From the NCBI GenBank assembly GCA_012295275.1, contig CM022677.1, positions 13,482,154-13,546,153 of the forward strand: a stretch of DNA of 64,000 nt. Direction: 5' to 3'. The notes below the pieces were generated by a model, which was given only the letters and a program-made list of their open reading frames with translations, searched no databases and had not been told where the DNA came from. Source of the DNA: Chrysomallon squamiferum. Taxonomy: Eukaryota; Mollusca; Gastropoda; Neomphalida; Peltospiridae. Both the position numbers and the translations under genes were made by a program. This document shows, one piece after another, positions 38,420 to 49,531 of the stretch (within the stretch, counting starts at the first letter, position 1; each line of letters begins with the position of its first letter).

Positions 38420-39990
38420 CAATAGCAGATTCCAGCTCTGTAGTTGATGTCTGACAACAATAAATATGGGTTATGCTAGTGTTTTACCACTACAACAACA
38501 TCAGACATATAGTGTATGTCTGACAACAACAATAAATCTGGTATCACTAGTGTTTTACCACTACATCAACAGCAGACACATAATGGATGTCTGAGAACAA
38601 TAAATCTGGTATCACTAGTGTTTTACCACTACATCAACAGCAGATACAGAGTGGATGTCTGAGAACAATAAATCTGGTATCACTAGTGTTTTACCACTAC
38701 AACTACAGCAGTTATGTAGTGTATTTGTGATAATGGATAATGTAAATATGGATATCTTTAGTGTTTTACCACTACAGCAACAACAGACATGTAGTCATGT
38801 AGTCAGTCTCGCACAACAATAAATATGGTTATCCCTAGTGTTTTACCACTACAACAACATCAGACATGTACAATAAATATGGGAATCGCTGCTGTTTTAC
38901 AACTAACTCAACAACAGACTGTACTGTATGTCTGACAACAACAATAAATATGGGTATCCCTAGTATTTTACCACTACAACAACAGCATACATGTATTCGG
39001 TGTCTCACAACAATAAATATGGGTATCCCCATTATTTTACCACTACAACAACAGCATAGATGTAGTCGATGTCTCACAACAATAAATATCGGTATCCCTA
39101 GTATTTTACCACTACAACAACAGCATACATGTAGTCGATGTCTCACAATAATAAATATAGGTATCCCTAGTATTTTACCACTACAACAACAGCATACATG
39201 TAGTGGATGTCTCACAACAATAAATATGGTTATGGCTACTGTTTTGAAACTACCACAGCTACTGACTGATGTCTATGTCTGATAACAATAAATATGGGTA
39301 TCACTAGTGTTTTACCACTACAACAACAGCAGACATGTAATGGATTCTGACAAATAATATATGTGGGTATCACTAGTGTTTTAACACTGTAACAACTGCA
39401 GATATGTAGTCATGTCTGATAAAAATATCAGTATATCACTACAACAAGAATAGACATATAGTGTATGTCTGACAATAATAAATATGGGTATCCCTAGTGT
39501 TTTACCACTACAGCAGACATATAGTGTATGTCTGACAACAATAAATATGGGTATTCCTAGTGTTTTACCACTACAACAGACATGTAGTGTATGTCTGACA
39601 ACAATAAATATGGGTATTCCTAGTGTTTTACCACTACAACAGACATGTAGTGTATGTCTGACAACAATAAATATGGGTATTCCTAGTGTTTTACCACTAC
39701 AGCAGACATGAAGTGGATGTCTGACAATAATAAATATCGTTATCCCTTCTGTTTTAACACTACAAGAACAGACTTGTAGTGTATGTCTAACAACAATAAA
39801 TAGTATGCCTAATAGTATGTAATAGTATGCCTAATGTATTACCACTACAACAACTGCAGACATGAAGTGGATGTCTGACAATAATAAATATGGATATCAC
39901 TACTGTTTTACCACTACAACAACATGAGACATGCAGTCAGTGTCTGACAGTGATATGGGTATCACAAGTGCTTTCCACTATAATAACGGG
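38420..39990 (+). repeat. Hairpin-bearing minisatellite array (right copy)
   Basis: Units contain TAGTGTTTTACCACTACAAC, then CAGACAT-N7-ATGTCTG and ACAACAATAAATATGGGTAT. At 39541-39711 the period is exactly 63 bp for three units (landmark ATAAATATGG at 39541, 39604 and 39667). Elsewhere it is about 66-69 bp through extra CAACAGCAG triplets. Because 63 and 69 are multiples of three, frames stay open by chance over the array. Confidence 0.92.
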
Positions 39991-41089
39991 TGACATACAG
40001 CAAATGAGTGATAACAATTAAAAAGGTAATCATATTAGGCAATGTCTGTCAGTGATTAAAATAGCTATTAGAACAGGTGAACAAGGTCTGACAAAACCTA
40101 AAGAAAACCTAGTGAAACCTGTAATACCCTGAAGAAGACTTCTGAAACAGTCTCCTCTTTGCTTCATAAAGTCCCACACTGAACCAGGTTCTCCAAGGAC
40201 CACTTTTCAAAAGTCACTTCTTAAATGAACTTCAACTTTTGCTCCATTTATATTCAAATAACCATATACTGTAAGTACTATTACAATATAATTCATAATC
40301 AATCCATTTTTTAAATCTATGTTTTCTTCTTTCTTTCTGACTGGAAACTGCTTTGAGTCTGCACTGTGGAGGAAAATGTACAACTGTTGCCAGTGCTGAA
40401 AAAAACTGCAAAATGGAGTTTACAAATGTTAAACAATTTAATTGTTTGACCACATGAATCAAAGATGAATTTGACATAGGCTGAAATGACATAGAGCGAG
40501 GTAAGCTTGACACTTTAAATTGGTTATTAGACAGTTTGACACTACTACAACTTTTAATAAAATAGAATAAATTCAGTGGCTGATCCGGTGGAAGTGAATT
40601 TAACTTTTTTTATTATTTTTTTTTTTTACTGTTCATTCCAAATATAATTAATGAATTTTACAAAGTCACTGTACTAATCAAAATACATCAAACATGATGT
40701 ATATTGCTATTTTAATCCTTTTATATAAAAGTTAAAAACATATTAATCTGATTGCAAATAGGAATATAAAAACATTTGAGAAATTATTTTTATTAAAATT
40801 ACATGTTGTAATCTGAAATACATACATTTAATACTTTACGTGGTAGGTGAGATATTAATAACATCAAATTACACATTTATACAAATGTTCTGTTCACTAC
40901 TCTATTAGGATGTCCTGCAAATTATTACATTGATTCTATTCATTTTCAGTACATCATTTTACAAAAATACAAATGTATTATATTTTCAAATATGTGGTTT
41001 AATTCAGTATAAGAGAAAACATTTTGCATAGAATTATTTAAAACTGAAATAAAATGGAAAGGTTTATAATGAATAATGTATTTAAATAC

Positions 41090-41220
41090 CTGCTGGACAG
41101 CACCAAATACTTCAACTCTACTGGAGACTCGAGCTGCTCTTTGGTCCAAATTGTCAGTTCGACTTTGAATTGATCAACAATTTCTTGAATATTTTTATCC
41201 TTAACAAGCTGATTTAACTT
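41090..41220 (-). other. Conserved exon-like segment, unassigned (right copy)
   Basis: 131 nt between tttattttcag and gtattt, open throughout: KLNQLVKDKNIQEIVDQFK, then a part containing TIWTKEQLESPVELKYLVL. More acidic and more regular than the left copy, suggesting that this one is nearer the original coding sequence. Protein family not recognised. Confidence 0.45.
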
Positions 41221-41865
41221 CTGAAAATAAACAGTTTAAATCCACAGTTTAGTATATGCTGACATTGGACAAAAAAAAAAAGAGAGAGAGAGAGAGAACA
41301 AAAGATTTACATACATATGATATTCAAAAACAAAAAAGAAGACCTAATATTATAGTATTGTTGATTAACTAGTTATTAAGACTACAACCTGATTCATCAT
41401 TTTATTTACAAACACTGTGCTATTAAACAAACCATGAACATTGAGAGACTGTAGACAACAGAAACTATAGACAACAGCTACAGTACATCCATCTCCAATG
41501 TATTTTAGTGTGTCTGTCATCACAGGAACAGTGACACTGTGTGAAGGCTGACAGTTCCATCTGGTAACAGGAAAGTTAAATATTTTAAAATACTCATAAA
41601 ATATTATACTTCTTCTTTTATTTTAAAATATAGAAATTTACAGAAAATAATCAGGTTTATATGAATGGAAGTGTTGTGTGTGTGTTTGTGTTGTAAAGAG
41701 AGAGTATGAATTAAAATGCATTATGATACAAGATTCTAATGTAAGTACAATTTCCTACATTAATTTAAATTAAACTTCATTAGTTTTAGAATAATGAGAA
41801 ATACATAAGAAAACAAACTCAAATTCACTGTTCAGTTTTCTGTGGCAGCAGTACAAACTTTATCC

Positions 41866-41937
41866 TCAGTGCTGGACAGCACCTTCTGCTGAAACAACTT
41901 CACTAGCCAACATCAGCGCATCAATTATGTGCATTCT
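41866..41937 (-). other. Exon-like segment, unassigned (right copy)
   Basis: After an acceptor-like T-rich tract the frame reads MHIIDALMLASEVVSAEGAV and ends in a stop after QH. It may belong with the neighbouring exon-like segments at 41090-41220 and 42256-42360. Confidence 0.3.
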
Positions 41938-42255
41938 GAAAAAAAGAAATACAAAATAAAATAATAGAAATAATAAATAATATAAATAAATAACTAATGT
42001 TTCTGTTATTATTAAAATTAAAATTTTGCTTTTATCAGTTACTGGATTATTCAGACACAAAGGGGTGTGGAATATTTTCAATACACTTTGTATAATCATT
42101 ATAATGATAATGATGATAATGGTAATAATTTAAATAATAAAAAAACAACAGGCAACAAATGATTATTATTATGCTATTTTACAATCAGTGAAGAGTTGCT
42201 ACTATAAAACTTATTTTACTTGTTAAGAAGTAAAAATAAGATTAAAAAACTTACA

Positions 42256-42360
42256 ACTTGGAATTGTGCTGTCTGCAGTGTCTGTAGATCTGATTCATCC
42301 TTCTCCATAATGTAAATTCCCTTTCTAGACAGCAACTGAACAATACTGCAATACTTAACA
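42256..42360 (-). other. Exon-like segment, unassigned (right copy)
   Basis: One frame reads YCSIVQLLSRKGIYIMEKDE, then SDLQTLQTAQFQV, followed by a gtaag donor. It is conserved with 2890-2990 in the left arm. Confidence 0.4.
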
Positions 42361-43540
42361 TCAACAGTAAACAATGTTTTTAGCCATTCCAACATGAACA
42401 TAATACATTTTTTTTTTTATCAATCTACATTTGTCTGTTGTCTGAATCACACACACACAACTATAAAACATACCCTGCCACTGTTGAGAGGGTCCAGGCC
42501 TGAATCATCAGTTGATTGAAACATCAATAGTCTTTTGTATCCCATCTGTAATGCTGTGATGCTGAAGTAGGGAATAGGGACCTTCATTGGTCCCACTCTG
42601 TTGTCTGAATCAGGTACAGGACTAGCTCAGTCCTTTGAATGATCTTGTTGAATGTTGCAGATACAGCCTCTGATGTGTTGTTTCTGTTGTTTTTCTTACG
42701 TTGACATGCATGGTAGTGTTAATGATACCTTTTTACCAATACAAGAAAGAGAATTTACTTTATGGAGATATGCTGGTAATCAGTCAAAATATAAGTAAAA
42801 TATAAAGAAATATAAAATTATAATATATTTTATTTTACAAAAATACTAATGATATCAAAGTAAAATTTAAAAAGCTATATAACTATTATGTAAATTTGGT
42901 TTAAAAAGTAAAATGATATTAGTGATTTATGAAATAAAGTGAAATAATAAGATGTAAAATTAAATTTATTTAACAAAAATACTAATTATAAAGAATAGAA
43001 CAAAAAAATAAAGTGAAATAAAGATATGTAATATTAGATACCTCAATCATGTTACAGAAATACAAATGCTATCAGCAAAAGCAGAAAATAAAATTAGATA
43101 TGTAATTTATATTAAAAATATATAAATATTAATAAGAACAATACCAGTAAAAGTGATTTTAATAGTAAACAAAAAATCTTGCAAAAAAATGCAGTAAAAA
43201 GAAAAAAAATAAAATCAGTGACAATGAGTTTAGATTTATAATATTCATATAATAATCTTAGTATTAAAATGTTTCTAAATATAATTTGAATGTTTGAAAA
43301 TGTTTGTATGTGTGTTTGCTTGGGTAAGTATATATGTAATGCAAACATTTGTACACCAATAAAAAGGAAATCAATGACATTATGGCAATTTAGGTTATAA
43401 TAATAAGTTTAGTATTAAAATGTCTCTAAATATAATTTGAACTTATGTTTGAAATTTGTGTATGTGTTTGCATGAGCAAGTGCGTATGTATGCATATATG
43501 TAGATATGTGTGACGTGCACACATACACCTGTATGTTTAC

Positions 43541-43763
43541 CTGTTAGCACGTTTCAGGTCATTGACAAACTCTGCTGACTGCTGATGTCTGATTTCTGAG
43601 TTTTTAGAGATTTTCTCTAGAGCAGCCACTAACTCTTGTACTCTGAATTTGTGTCGTTTTTTTCTCTTCTGAGCGACTCACACAGGTCCTGAGCTATCTC
43701 CATCACATCATTCAATCTCAACTCACAGATAGCTGGCACTGTCAGCTCATCATCTTCATCATC
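43541..43763 (-). CDS. MCC: MCC-like exon, C-terminal coiled coil (right copy)
   Basis: 223 nt between tttatcatcag and gtaaac. It begins DDEDDELTVPAICELRLNDV and ends SEIRHQQSAEFVNDLKRAN. It has seven A in the homopolymer after RRE where eight would keep frame, plus a six-base insertion relative to the left copy. The last 19 residues are essentially identical to vertebrate MCC. Confidence 0.85.
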
Positions 43764-44430
43764 CTGATGATAAATGACTAGTCATTTAGAACTTTTTTTA
43801 GTAATTATGAAAGCTATCAGATTATCATCCTTGTCATTATGATATAAAATTAAAATTTGATTATAATAATTAAATTAAAATTGTATAAACCATAAACAAT
43901 TATCTTCTTCATCATGATGATAAATGATTGAAACTCAGTTACCTAATAAAATTAAAATTATTAAATGATGAATCAAGTTTTAAAACATTTAAAATTTTAA
44001 TAATTGCAAATGTTTTGAATTCATTATTATTTTAAAAGAACAAGTTCAGTAGTTATGGCATACAAAATCAATGTTATGACAACCTATCATTATTTTATTA
44101 TTACATTTCTGTTACACTCAGTATTCTTTGAAAACATACTGTTTAAAATTATAATAAAGAACTGTGAATACAGCATCAGTAGTTATGACACACAGAATCA
44201 ATGACATTATATATTCTTTAGTTTTCTGTGTTTATATGAACAAGTCAATACATTTAGAATACTCACTTAATAAAATAAATAGACAGTCTATCAAGTAAGT
44301 TATTATTATTATTTAGATGTGTTTATATGACAAATGAGTGTTTTAGAATACACACATAATAAAATCAGTAGACAGTATATGAAGTTGGTCATTATTATTT
44401 AATTTTGGGGCTACATTTCATAAGACTGCC

Positions 44431-44471
44431 CTTCATAGCCATCAGCTCCTGCATTAACACAGCATTTTCAA
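44431..44471 (-). CDS. MCC: MCC-like exon fragment
   Basis: After ttgttatag it reads ENAVLMQELMAMK, matching the MCC segment of the same sequence that lies well upstream of the C-terminal exon. The 3' boundary is unclear; no good GT donor follows the match and the frame runs to a stop soon after. Confidence 0.65.
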
Positions 44472-44805
44472 CTATAACAAAAATGTAACAATTTATTATG
44501 TAACTCTTTCAGCAGTAAACAAAAATGTAATAATTTATCCTTTAACTATTTTTGCTATAAACTTTTAAAATCGTGTATTTACTAACAACTTTACAGTACT
44601 TTTTTTCATGAATATAACAATTTCATGCAGTTACTAACAATTTAGCTGTTACTCTTTCATAAAAAGACTTAATGCAGAAATTATTAACACAAGCCATACT
44701 ATATTACTGAAGGAAAAAGCAATCTCTATAATTAAGTTTTGTGTTTCAATTCTACCTACAAATAAAAATGTAAATATAATTATTTTAATATTTATGCGGA
44801 GTTAC

Positions 44806-45058
44806 CTTTCTTTTCAACTTCTCCCTGTCATCGTTAATATGTTCAATATGGCTACATAGCTGTGCAAGTTCTATTTCCTGTCTGCCTATCTGTTCTTGTA
44901 GAGCTGACATTCATCGTTGTCTTTTTCTACGTCGTCTCTGAGACGTTGAACGACGTTGCAATCAACATTGTGGAGAGGAAAGCATTTTCTTTCTGCAGTG
45001 GCTGACTCCAGGTCTGTGACAACTCGGGAAAATTTTGCATTTATTTCATTACCTTTTT
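44806..45058 (-). CDS. MCC: MCC-like exon, frameshifted
   Basis: 253 nt between cttttag and gtaactc. The first frame includes GNEINAKFSRVVTDLESATA, matching the MCC stretch DLNSELQRVLTGLE. Near 44905-44920 the frame changes and then reads LQEQIGRQEIELAQLCSHIE and NDDREKLKRK, matching the coiled coil before the MCC central region. The A-run at the acceptor also leaves the entry phase inconsistent. Confidence 0.7.
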
Positions 45059-45284
45059 CTAAAAGAACCAACAACAAAAAAAAAACGTTTATTATTATTC
45101 TCAGTTTTTATGTGTACGTATTATATAATAAATTGCTATTTATATAATAAATTGCTATTTATATAATAAATTAAAATTAAAATTAATAAACTTTTAAAAC
45201 AATTGGACATCTATCTAAAACAGCTAAAACTGTACAGACAAAAAAAAAAAAAATATATTTATATATATAAAAGTAAATGATTAC

Positions 45285-45366
45285 CAGGTCTCGCAGGCTG
45301 GGAGCCATTTGCATTATTCTCGTTGATACTTCCTCCATCATCGCTTTTGTCCGATCATCTTCTTCT
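45285..45366 (-). CDS. MCC: MCC-like exon
   Basis: 82 nt between ttctgtgtag and gtaatc, reading EEDDRTKAMMEEVSTRIMQM and then APSLRDL. Its first base completes a lysine codon from the previous exon, so the VIKEED junction parallels TIREED in MCC. Intact. Confidence 0.75.
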
Positions 45367-45790
45367 CTACACAGAAATGAAAAGAAAAAAGAAAAAAAAC
45401 GTTCAAATGTCTTTACACTTTCTGGAATTTGGTATTTTCAACAAATTCCTAGAAATTATTTCTTAGTCTTTCATTAAACACAGTGAAGAACAGCAAGCTA
45501 ATGGTGTTGTTTTACATCTGAAGAATGACTGACTTGACTCATACAATGAAAGAAAACAATGGTTAAATGTCTTCACATATTTCTGGAATTTCAGGTTTCC
45601 AGGAATCTTTTCTTGTCCATTAAAAACAGTGAAAAGCCAGCAAACAAATGGTATTATTTTACAATATATAATGACAATCCAAAACTATTTTTCATTATGT
45701 GTCCAGATATATTATATTATTGTTTTTATCATTCATTAAAAGCAGGGAAGAACAGCAAACTCACACTATTATTTAATAAAGACTACTGAC

Positions 45791-45932
45791 TTGATGACAT
45801 TAATCTGGTGTCTGTCTGTTTTCTTCATCAGCTCTGCAATGACGCTGTGAAGTTCAGTGACGCGTTCCTCGTAGCTGCCGCTGTCTGGTCAACTCTGTCA
45901 TCAAAGTCTTTCTGACTGTGAATCTTCTCAGT
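45791..45932 (-). CDS. MCC: MCC-like exon, frameshifted
   Basis: 142 nt between cactaag and gtcagt. It starts TEKIHSQKDFDDRVD; after a one-base shift around 45875-45890 it continues DSGSYEERVTELHSVIAELM and KKTDRHQINVI. The second part is the conserved YEERITELHSVIAELNKK block of MCC. Confidence 0.8.
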
Positions 45933-46717
45933 CTTAGTGACAACAAACAATCAGATTTCAGTAACAAACACATAAAATAATAATTAAAAATACAGGATAA
46001 GAACATTATTTATTAATGCAAATATAAAATCAAAATAAACTAATAATAATAATAAAAGAAAAATATTTATTAACGGTACATACATCCTTTTATAAATAAG
46101 AATGCAATATGCTATTATAAAAAAAAATAATAATAATACTATTTAAAATCACATTAGAAACATTATATATTTATATATGTATATTAGTAAGCTTGTAAAT
46201 TACAAAATAATAAAATGACAAAATATTTAGAATCACTAAAATATTTGAAGTTTTGAATGGTTTTTGGATAAAACTGTGTATTACTAAATTTAAAACATAC
46301 AGACTAAATTCTCTTAGTATTCAAAATCACAAGACATTTTTTTTATGAATTTGAATGTTTATATATTGAACCTATGTATTCTTTGTTTTAGTGTCTGCTT
46401 AAGAAAACATCATCAATAAATAATCAAATAAATACATAAATAACCAAATAAGGCAGAAAGTAAATATATAATAATTAAAACTTTTTAAATTTAAATTTGG
46501 TCATCAGATTAACGTAAATATTTTCTAAATCTTTTCCATGAAGATAGCCAGAGTAGCTTTAAATCATCACCAAGAGTTATTGCCAAACACGTTATTTTCT
46601 AGTCAGGCTATATTCTTAAAATAACAACATTAAAAGGCAGGTGGAGATTTAATTTCAGGCTAATGCTAGGATAAAAAAAAAAAAAAAAATTAAAAAAAAA
46701 AACAAATCATTTCTTAC

Positions 46718-46822
46718 CTGACATTTAGTCAGTTATTTTTCTAACTGATCTCTTACGGCTGTTACTTGTGCCAACCTGTTGTTCAGCTCGATTATCTCCC
46801 ATTTCAGAGAGGTCAAGGCCAC
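46718..46822 (-). CDS. MCC: MCC-like N-terminal coiled-coil exon with in-frame stop
   Basis: A phase-0 exon of 105 nt (35 codons) between ttcgccag and gtaag. It reads VALTSLKWEIIELNNRLAQ, then VRDQLEK, TAA, LTKCQ. The family has lysine where TAA stands (EKKLAKAQ in MCC), so a single A to T change would explain the stop. No exon further 5' was recognised. Confidence 0.8.
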
Positions 46823-46957
46823 CTGGCGAAGCAGGGAAAGAAAATAAATAATTTTAAATTATTACATTTTACAACTAAATTAAAACATGTTATTTTTGAA
46901 TGTTTGTGATTCAGTCTATTTTATCATTCCTAAAGCTAATTAATGAAAAAAATATCG

Positions 46958-46993
<36 letters not shown>

Positions 46994-47698
46994 TCATAAA
47001 TAGTGAAAATAAACTAAATATTTTAAAATAAAATACATACGTGCATGTATAAGTTGTTGTTACTGCTCTTGTTACGTTAAAACGCATGTGTGTGTGTGTG
47101 AAAGTGATTTGAATTGTAAGCTATTTTATAAAACTCAGCTATAAATACTACTTGCTATTATTTGTATTAGTTATTACAACTACTTCTGCTACTTGCTACT
47201 AAGAATAACTGTAATTAATCATGTACGAGCAGTATGTCTGTAAGGAACAGAACATAAATAATCCGAATAAAACAAAATATGAATGCAATTAAATATAACA
47301 ACAAAAGAACGATCGTTAATATATTGTTATTCATTATTACAAAAATTCAGCTAAATTACTCAAAAAAATTAAAGTTGAGTCTTGTAACAAGTTTCTATGT
47401 CGTATTGTTTAATAATTTATTTTCGATTATCTGCACTTTAAAACTATCCAGAAACGCAGACGACAAAACATTTTAGAACCTAAATTACAAACATGTACTT
47501 CAAACTATATAAAGAAAGAAAGAAAAAAAAAAAGTACTGTAGCATTACCTGAATATACAAAGAAATCAACTCTTCATGATTCTTAGAATCTACATTTATT
47601 TGCAAAATCCATAAATAACAAATACCGCAAATAACAGCAGAAATCCCGCACCCCGCAAAAACAAAAAAATTATATGAGAGTAATCTCCCTTCAGCTAC

Positions 47699-47747
<49 letters not shown>

Positions 47748-48246
47748 TTTCTATTTGTGGAGTTGACGGTGTATGTCATTGCACATCACAGAAAATCGTT
47801 AATAACGAAACGTCGTATCTATCTGTATAAAGAGTAATACATGTAAATGTGTAGGTGTGTTCAAGGAATATCAATGTATATACAGTAAACAACATAACGT
47901 GTCTATTAAGATAAAATATAAACAATAAAAATAAATACAGTGGACTGTGAAAACCGGATTCATTGAGACCAGCGTGGTGTGCCGTTTTAGACAGTGCCGA
48001 TTTACAAACATTAAAATAAGATAAAACTGAAATATTTGTTTTATTATTACAAATGTTAATGGTCTATCAGTTGTCTCTGTCGACTGCGTTTTCTTCATAT
48101 TCCTCTCCAAACTCCTCTGTCATGTCCTCCAAGTTTTAGCTTAATTGCAAAAGTTGCTTTCGATAACAGCAGCAAAAGATTTAATTTGTTTGCTACTTTA
48201 AGATAATCAGTGTACGAAAGTTTCTTTGTATCGTCAGTCCATTCAG

Positions 48247-48318
<72 letters not shown>

Positions 48319-48605
48319 TCATGCATTCATGACGTAACCAATACAGTTTGTATACTTACAACAAACCGGCCATCTGAAATGTTCGAGGATAATTTATGCA
48401 ATGTACAGCGAGTACTGACATTTATGATAATTCTGTCAAATAAAAATGAATTAGGAAAATACCGAATCGCATGTTACCTCATTGTGGTGAATTTTATACA
48501 TTTTTTTTTTTGTTATAAATTTTAATTCAGTAAAACAAGCAATAATGTAAGACAGTCGATTTTAACTCAGTGAATTAATAAGTAATAAGCTATTTTCTGT
48601 GTGTA

Positions 48606-48693
<88 letters not shown>

Positions 48694-49531
48694 AAATATA
48701 AGTGTACTTCTTTGTTGACCTCATTGTTTAACGCATCATATACGTAATGACAATTTACATCTACAATGGACAGCTAATATATATATATATATATATATGA
48801 TTTAATTATTACAAGCAGTGTAACCCATTACTGACTACTGATAATAAAAAATTTGCTGTGCATATCAAAAGAGACTTGTCGACGTTTGGCTGAAATAAGT
48901 AGACACTGGTAAATTTAATACTTTAAACATACGGACCTATGAAAAATAACAATTTAAAAAAAAAAAAAAAAAATATTATACATATTCACATACAGCATAT
49001 TTGATTATTTTGTTGTTGTTATTTTATTATTATTTTTAGTAAATAAATAAATTAATTAATTAAACAATCCTTAAAAATATATCTCCTTTTACAAGTTAAA
49101 ACGATCTTTAATTTTCATCTCAAGAACAGTGTAACAGATGCTACAATGAGGAAGCATGTTTATATAGGCTTGTCGTTGTATCTTATGTCTAAAGGCAAAG
49201 TGTAGCATTTGCAATGATTCTAAGGCCTTGAAGAAAATCGAGAGACAAGAGGACGTAATTATTATATTTTGAACGAGAGTAATCATTTACACAAACAGGC
49301 ATCTTTGAAAAATACTGCGGAATTAACCAAGAAAGAAAGAATGGATGAAACAAAAATAATAAAAGAAATAAAAATAAAAGAAATCAATAAAATCCAATAC
49401 TATATATTTTATTATTTATTTATTATTTTAAATAAATGCCTATGGAAAATATTTACAAACAACAAATTAATCAATAAGCAAGAAATCTCTTTCTTGGATC
49501 TGCGCACATTAAAAGTTGCATCGTGTTTCAT
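46823..49531. other. Intergenic DNA rich in simple repeats
   Basis: Contains (TAA)n at 46960-46993 and 48246-48315, (AT)n at 47705-47743 and 48777-48798, and a (GA)n of about 75 bp at 48615-48690. Open frames here are repeat artefacts; no gene was recognised, including upstream exons of the MCC-like gene. Confidence 0.65.
48615..48690. repeat. (GA)n microsatellite
   Basis: About 75 bp of nearly perfect GA repeats, preceded by a short GT run. Confidence 0.97.

Larger units (their letters stand above)
35478..38420 (+). mobile_element. Degenerate Ty3/gypsy retrotransposon (right copy)
   Basis: Single-copy version of the element duplicated in the left arm. Order on the plus strand: LTR-like region with a TATA box and AATAAA, gag, a zinc-knuckle-like segment, RNase H, and a pol linker that reads SYSLEHLAVMQAKDKLIKR. 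It then stops abruptly where the hairpin minisatellite begins. Protease, reverse transcriptase and integrase core are absent, so the internal region was deleted. No matching 3' LTR was found. Confidence 0.85.
25311..43868 (-). repeat. Right arm of giant inverted duplication
   Basis: Reverse complement of 1813-21300 over its whole length. The inner end matches the left arm exactly at base 25311; the outer end is visible to about 43868, where the left contig runs out. It is about 0.9 kb shorter than the left arm, mainly because the gypsy element lacks the 1.99 kb duplication. Unlike the left arm it is continuous with unique flanking sequence on both sides, including the 5' exons of the MCC-like gene. 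Confidence 0.95.
32139..46822 (-). pseudogene. MCC: MCC-like gene, longest copy, probably a decaying paralogue
   Basis: Minus-strand exons at 46718-46822, 45791-45932, 45285-45366, 44806-45058, about 44431-44471, 43541-43763, 34001-34098, 33587-33639, 33264-33310 and 32139-32219 follow the order of MCC, a large coiled-coil scaffold. Matches include SLKWEIIELNNRLAQ, YEERVTELHSVIAELMKK, ENAVLMQELMAMK and SEIRHQQSAEFVNDLKRAN. The central several hundred residues of MCC have no counterpart in the short interval 44472-44805, so the locus is internally reduced. Lesions: TAA in the first exon, one-base frameshifts in the second, fourth and sixth, an early stop in the last, and no in-frame join from 43541 to the 34 kb exons. 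Three points favour a pseudogene: many independent lesions, missing centre, and uncertain 3' joins. Sequencing errors in homopolymers could explain only some of them. Confidence 0.75.

Noticed and set aside
38420-39990. CRISPR-like array
   Set aside because: The whole unit is repetitive, with no unique spacers, and the surrounding genes are eukaryotic.
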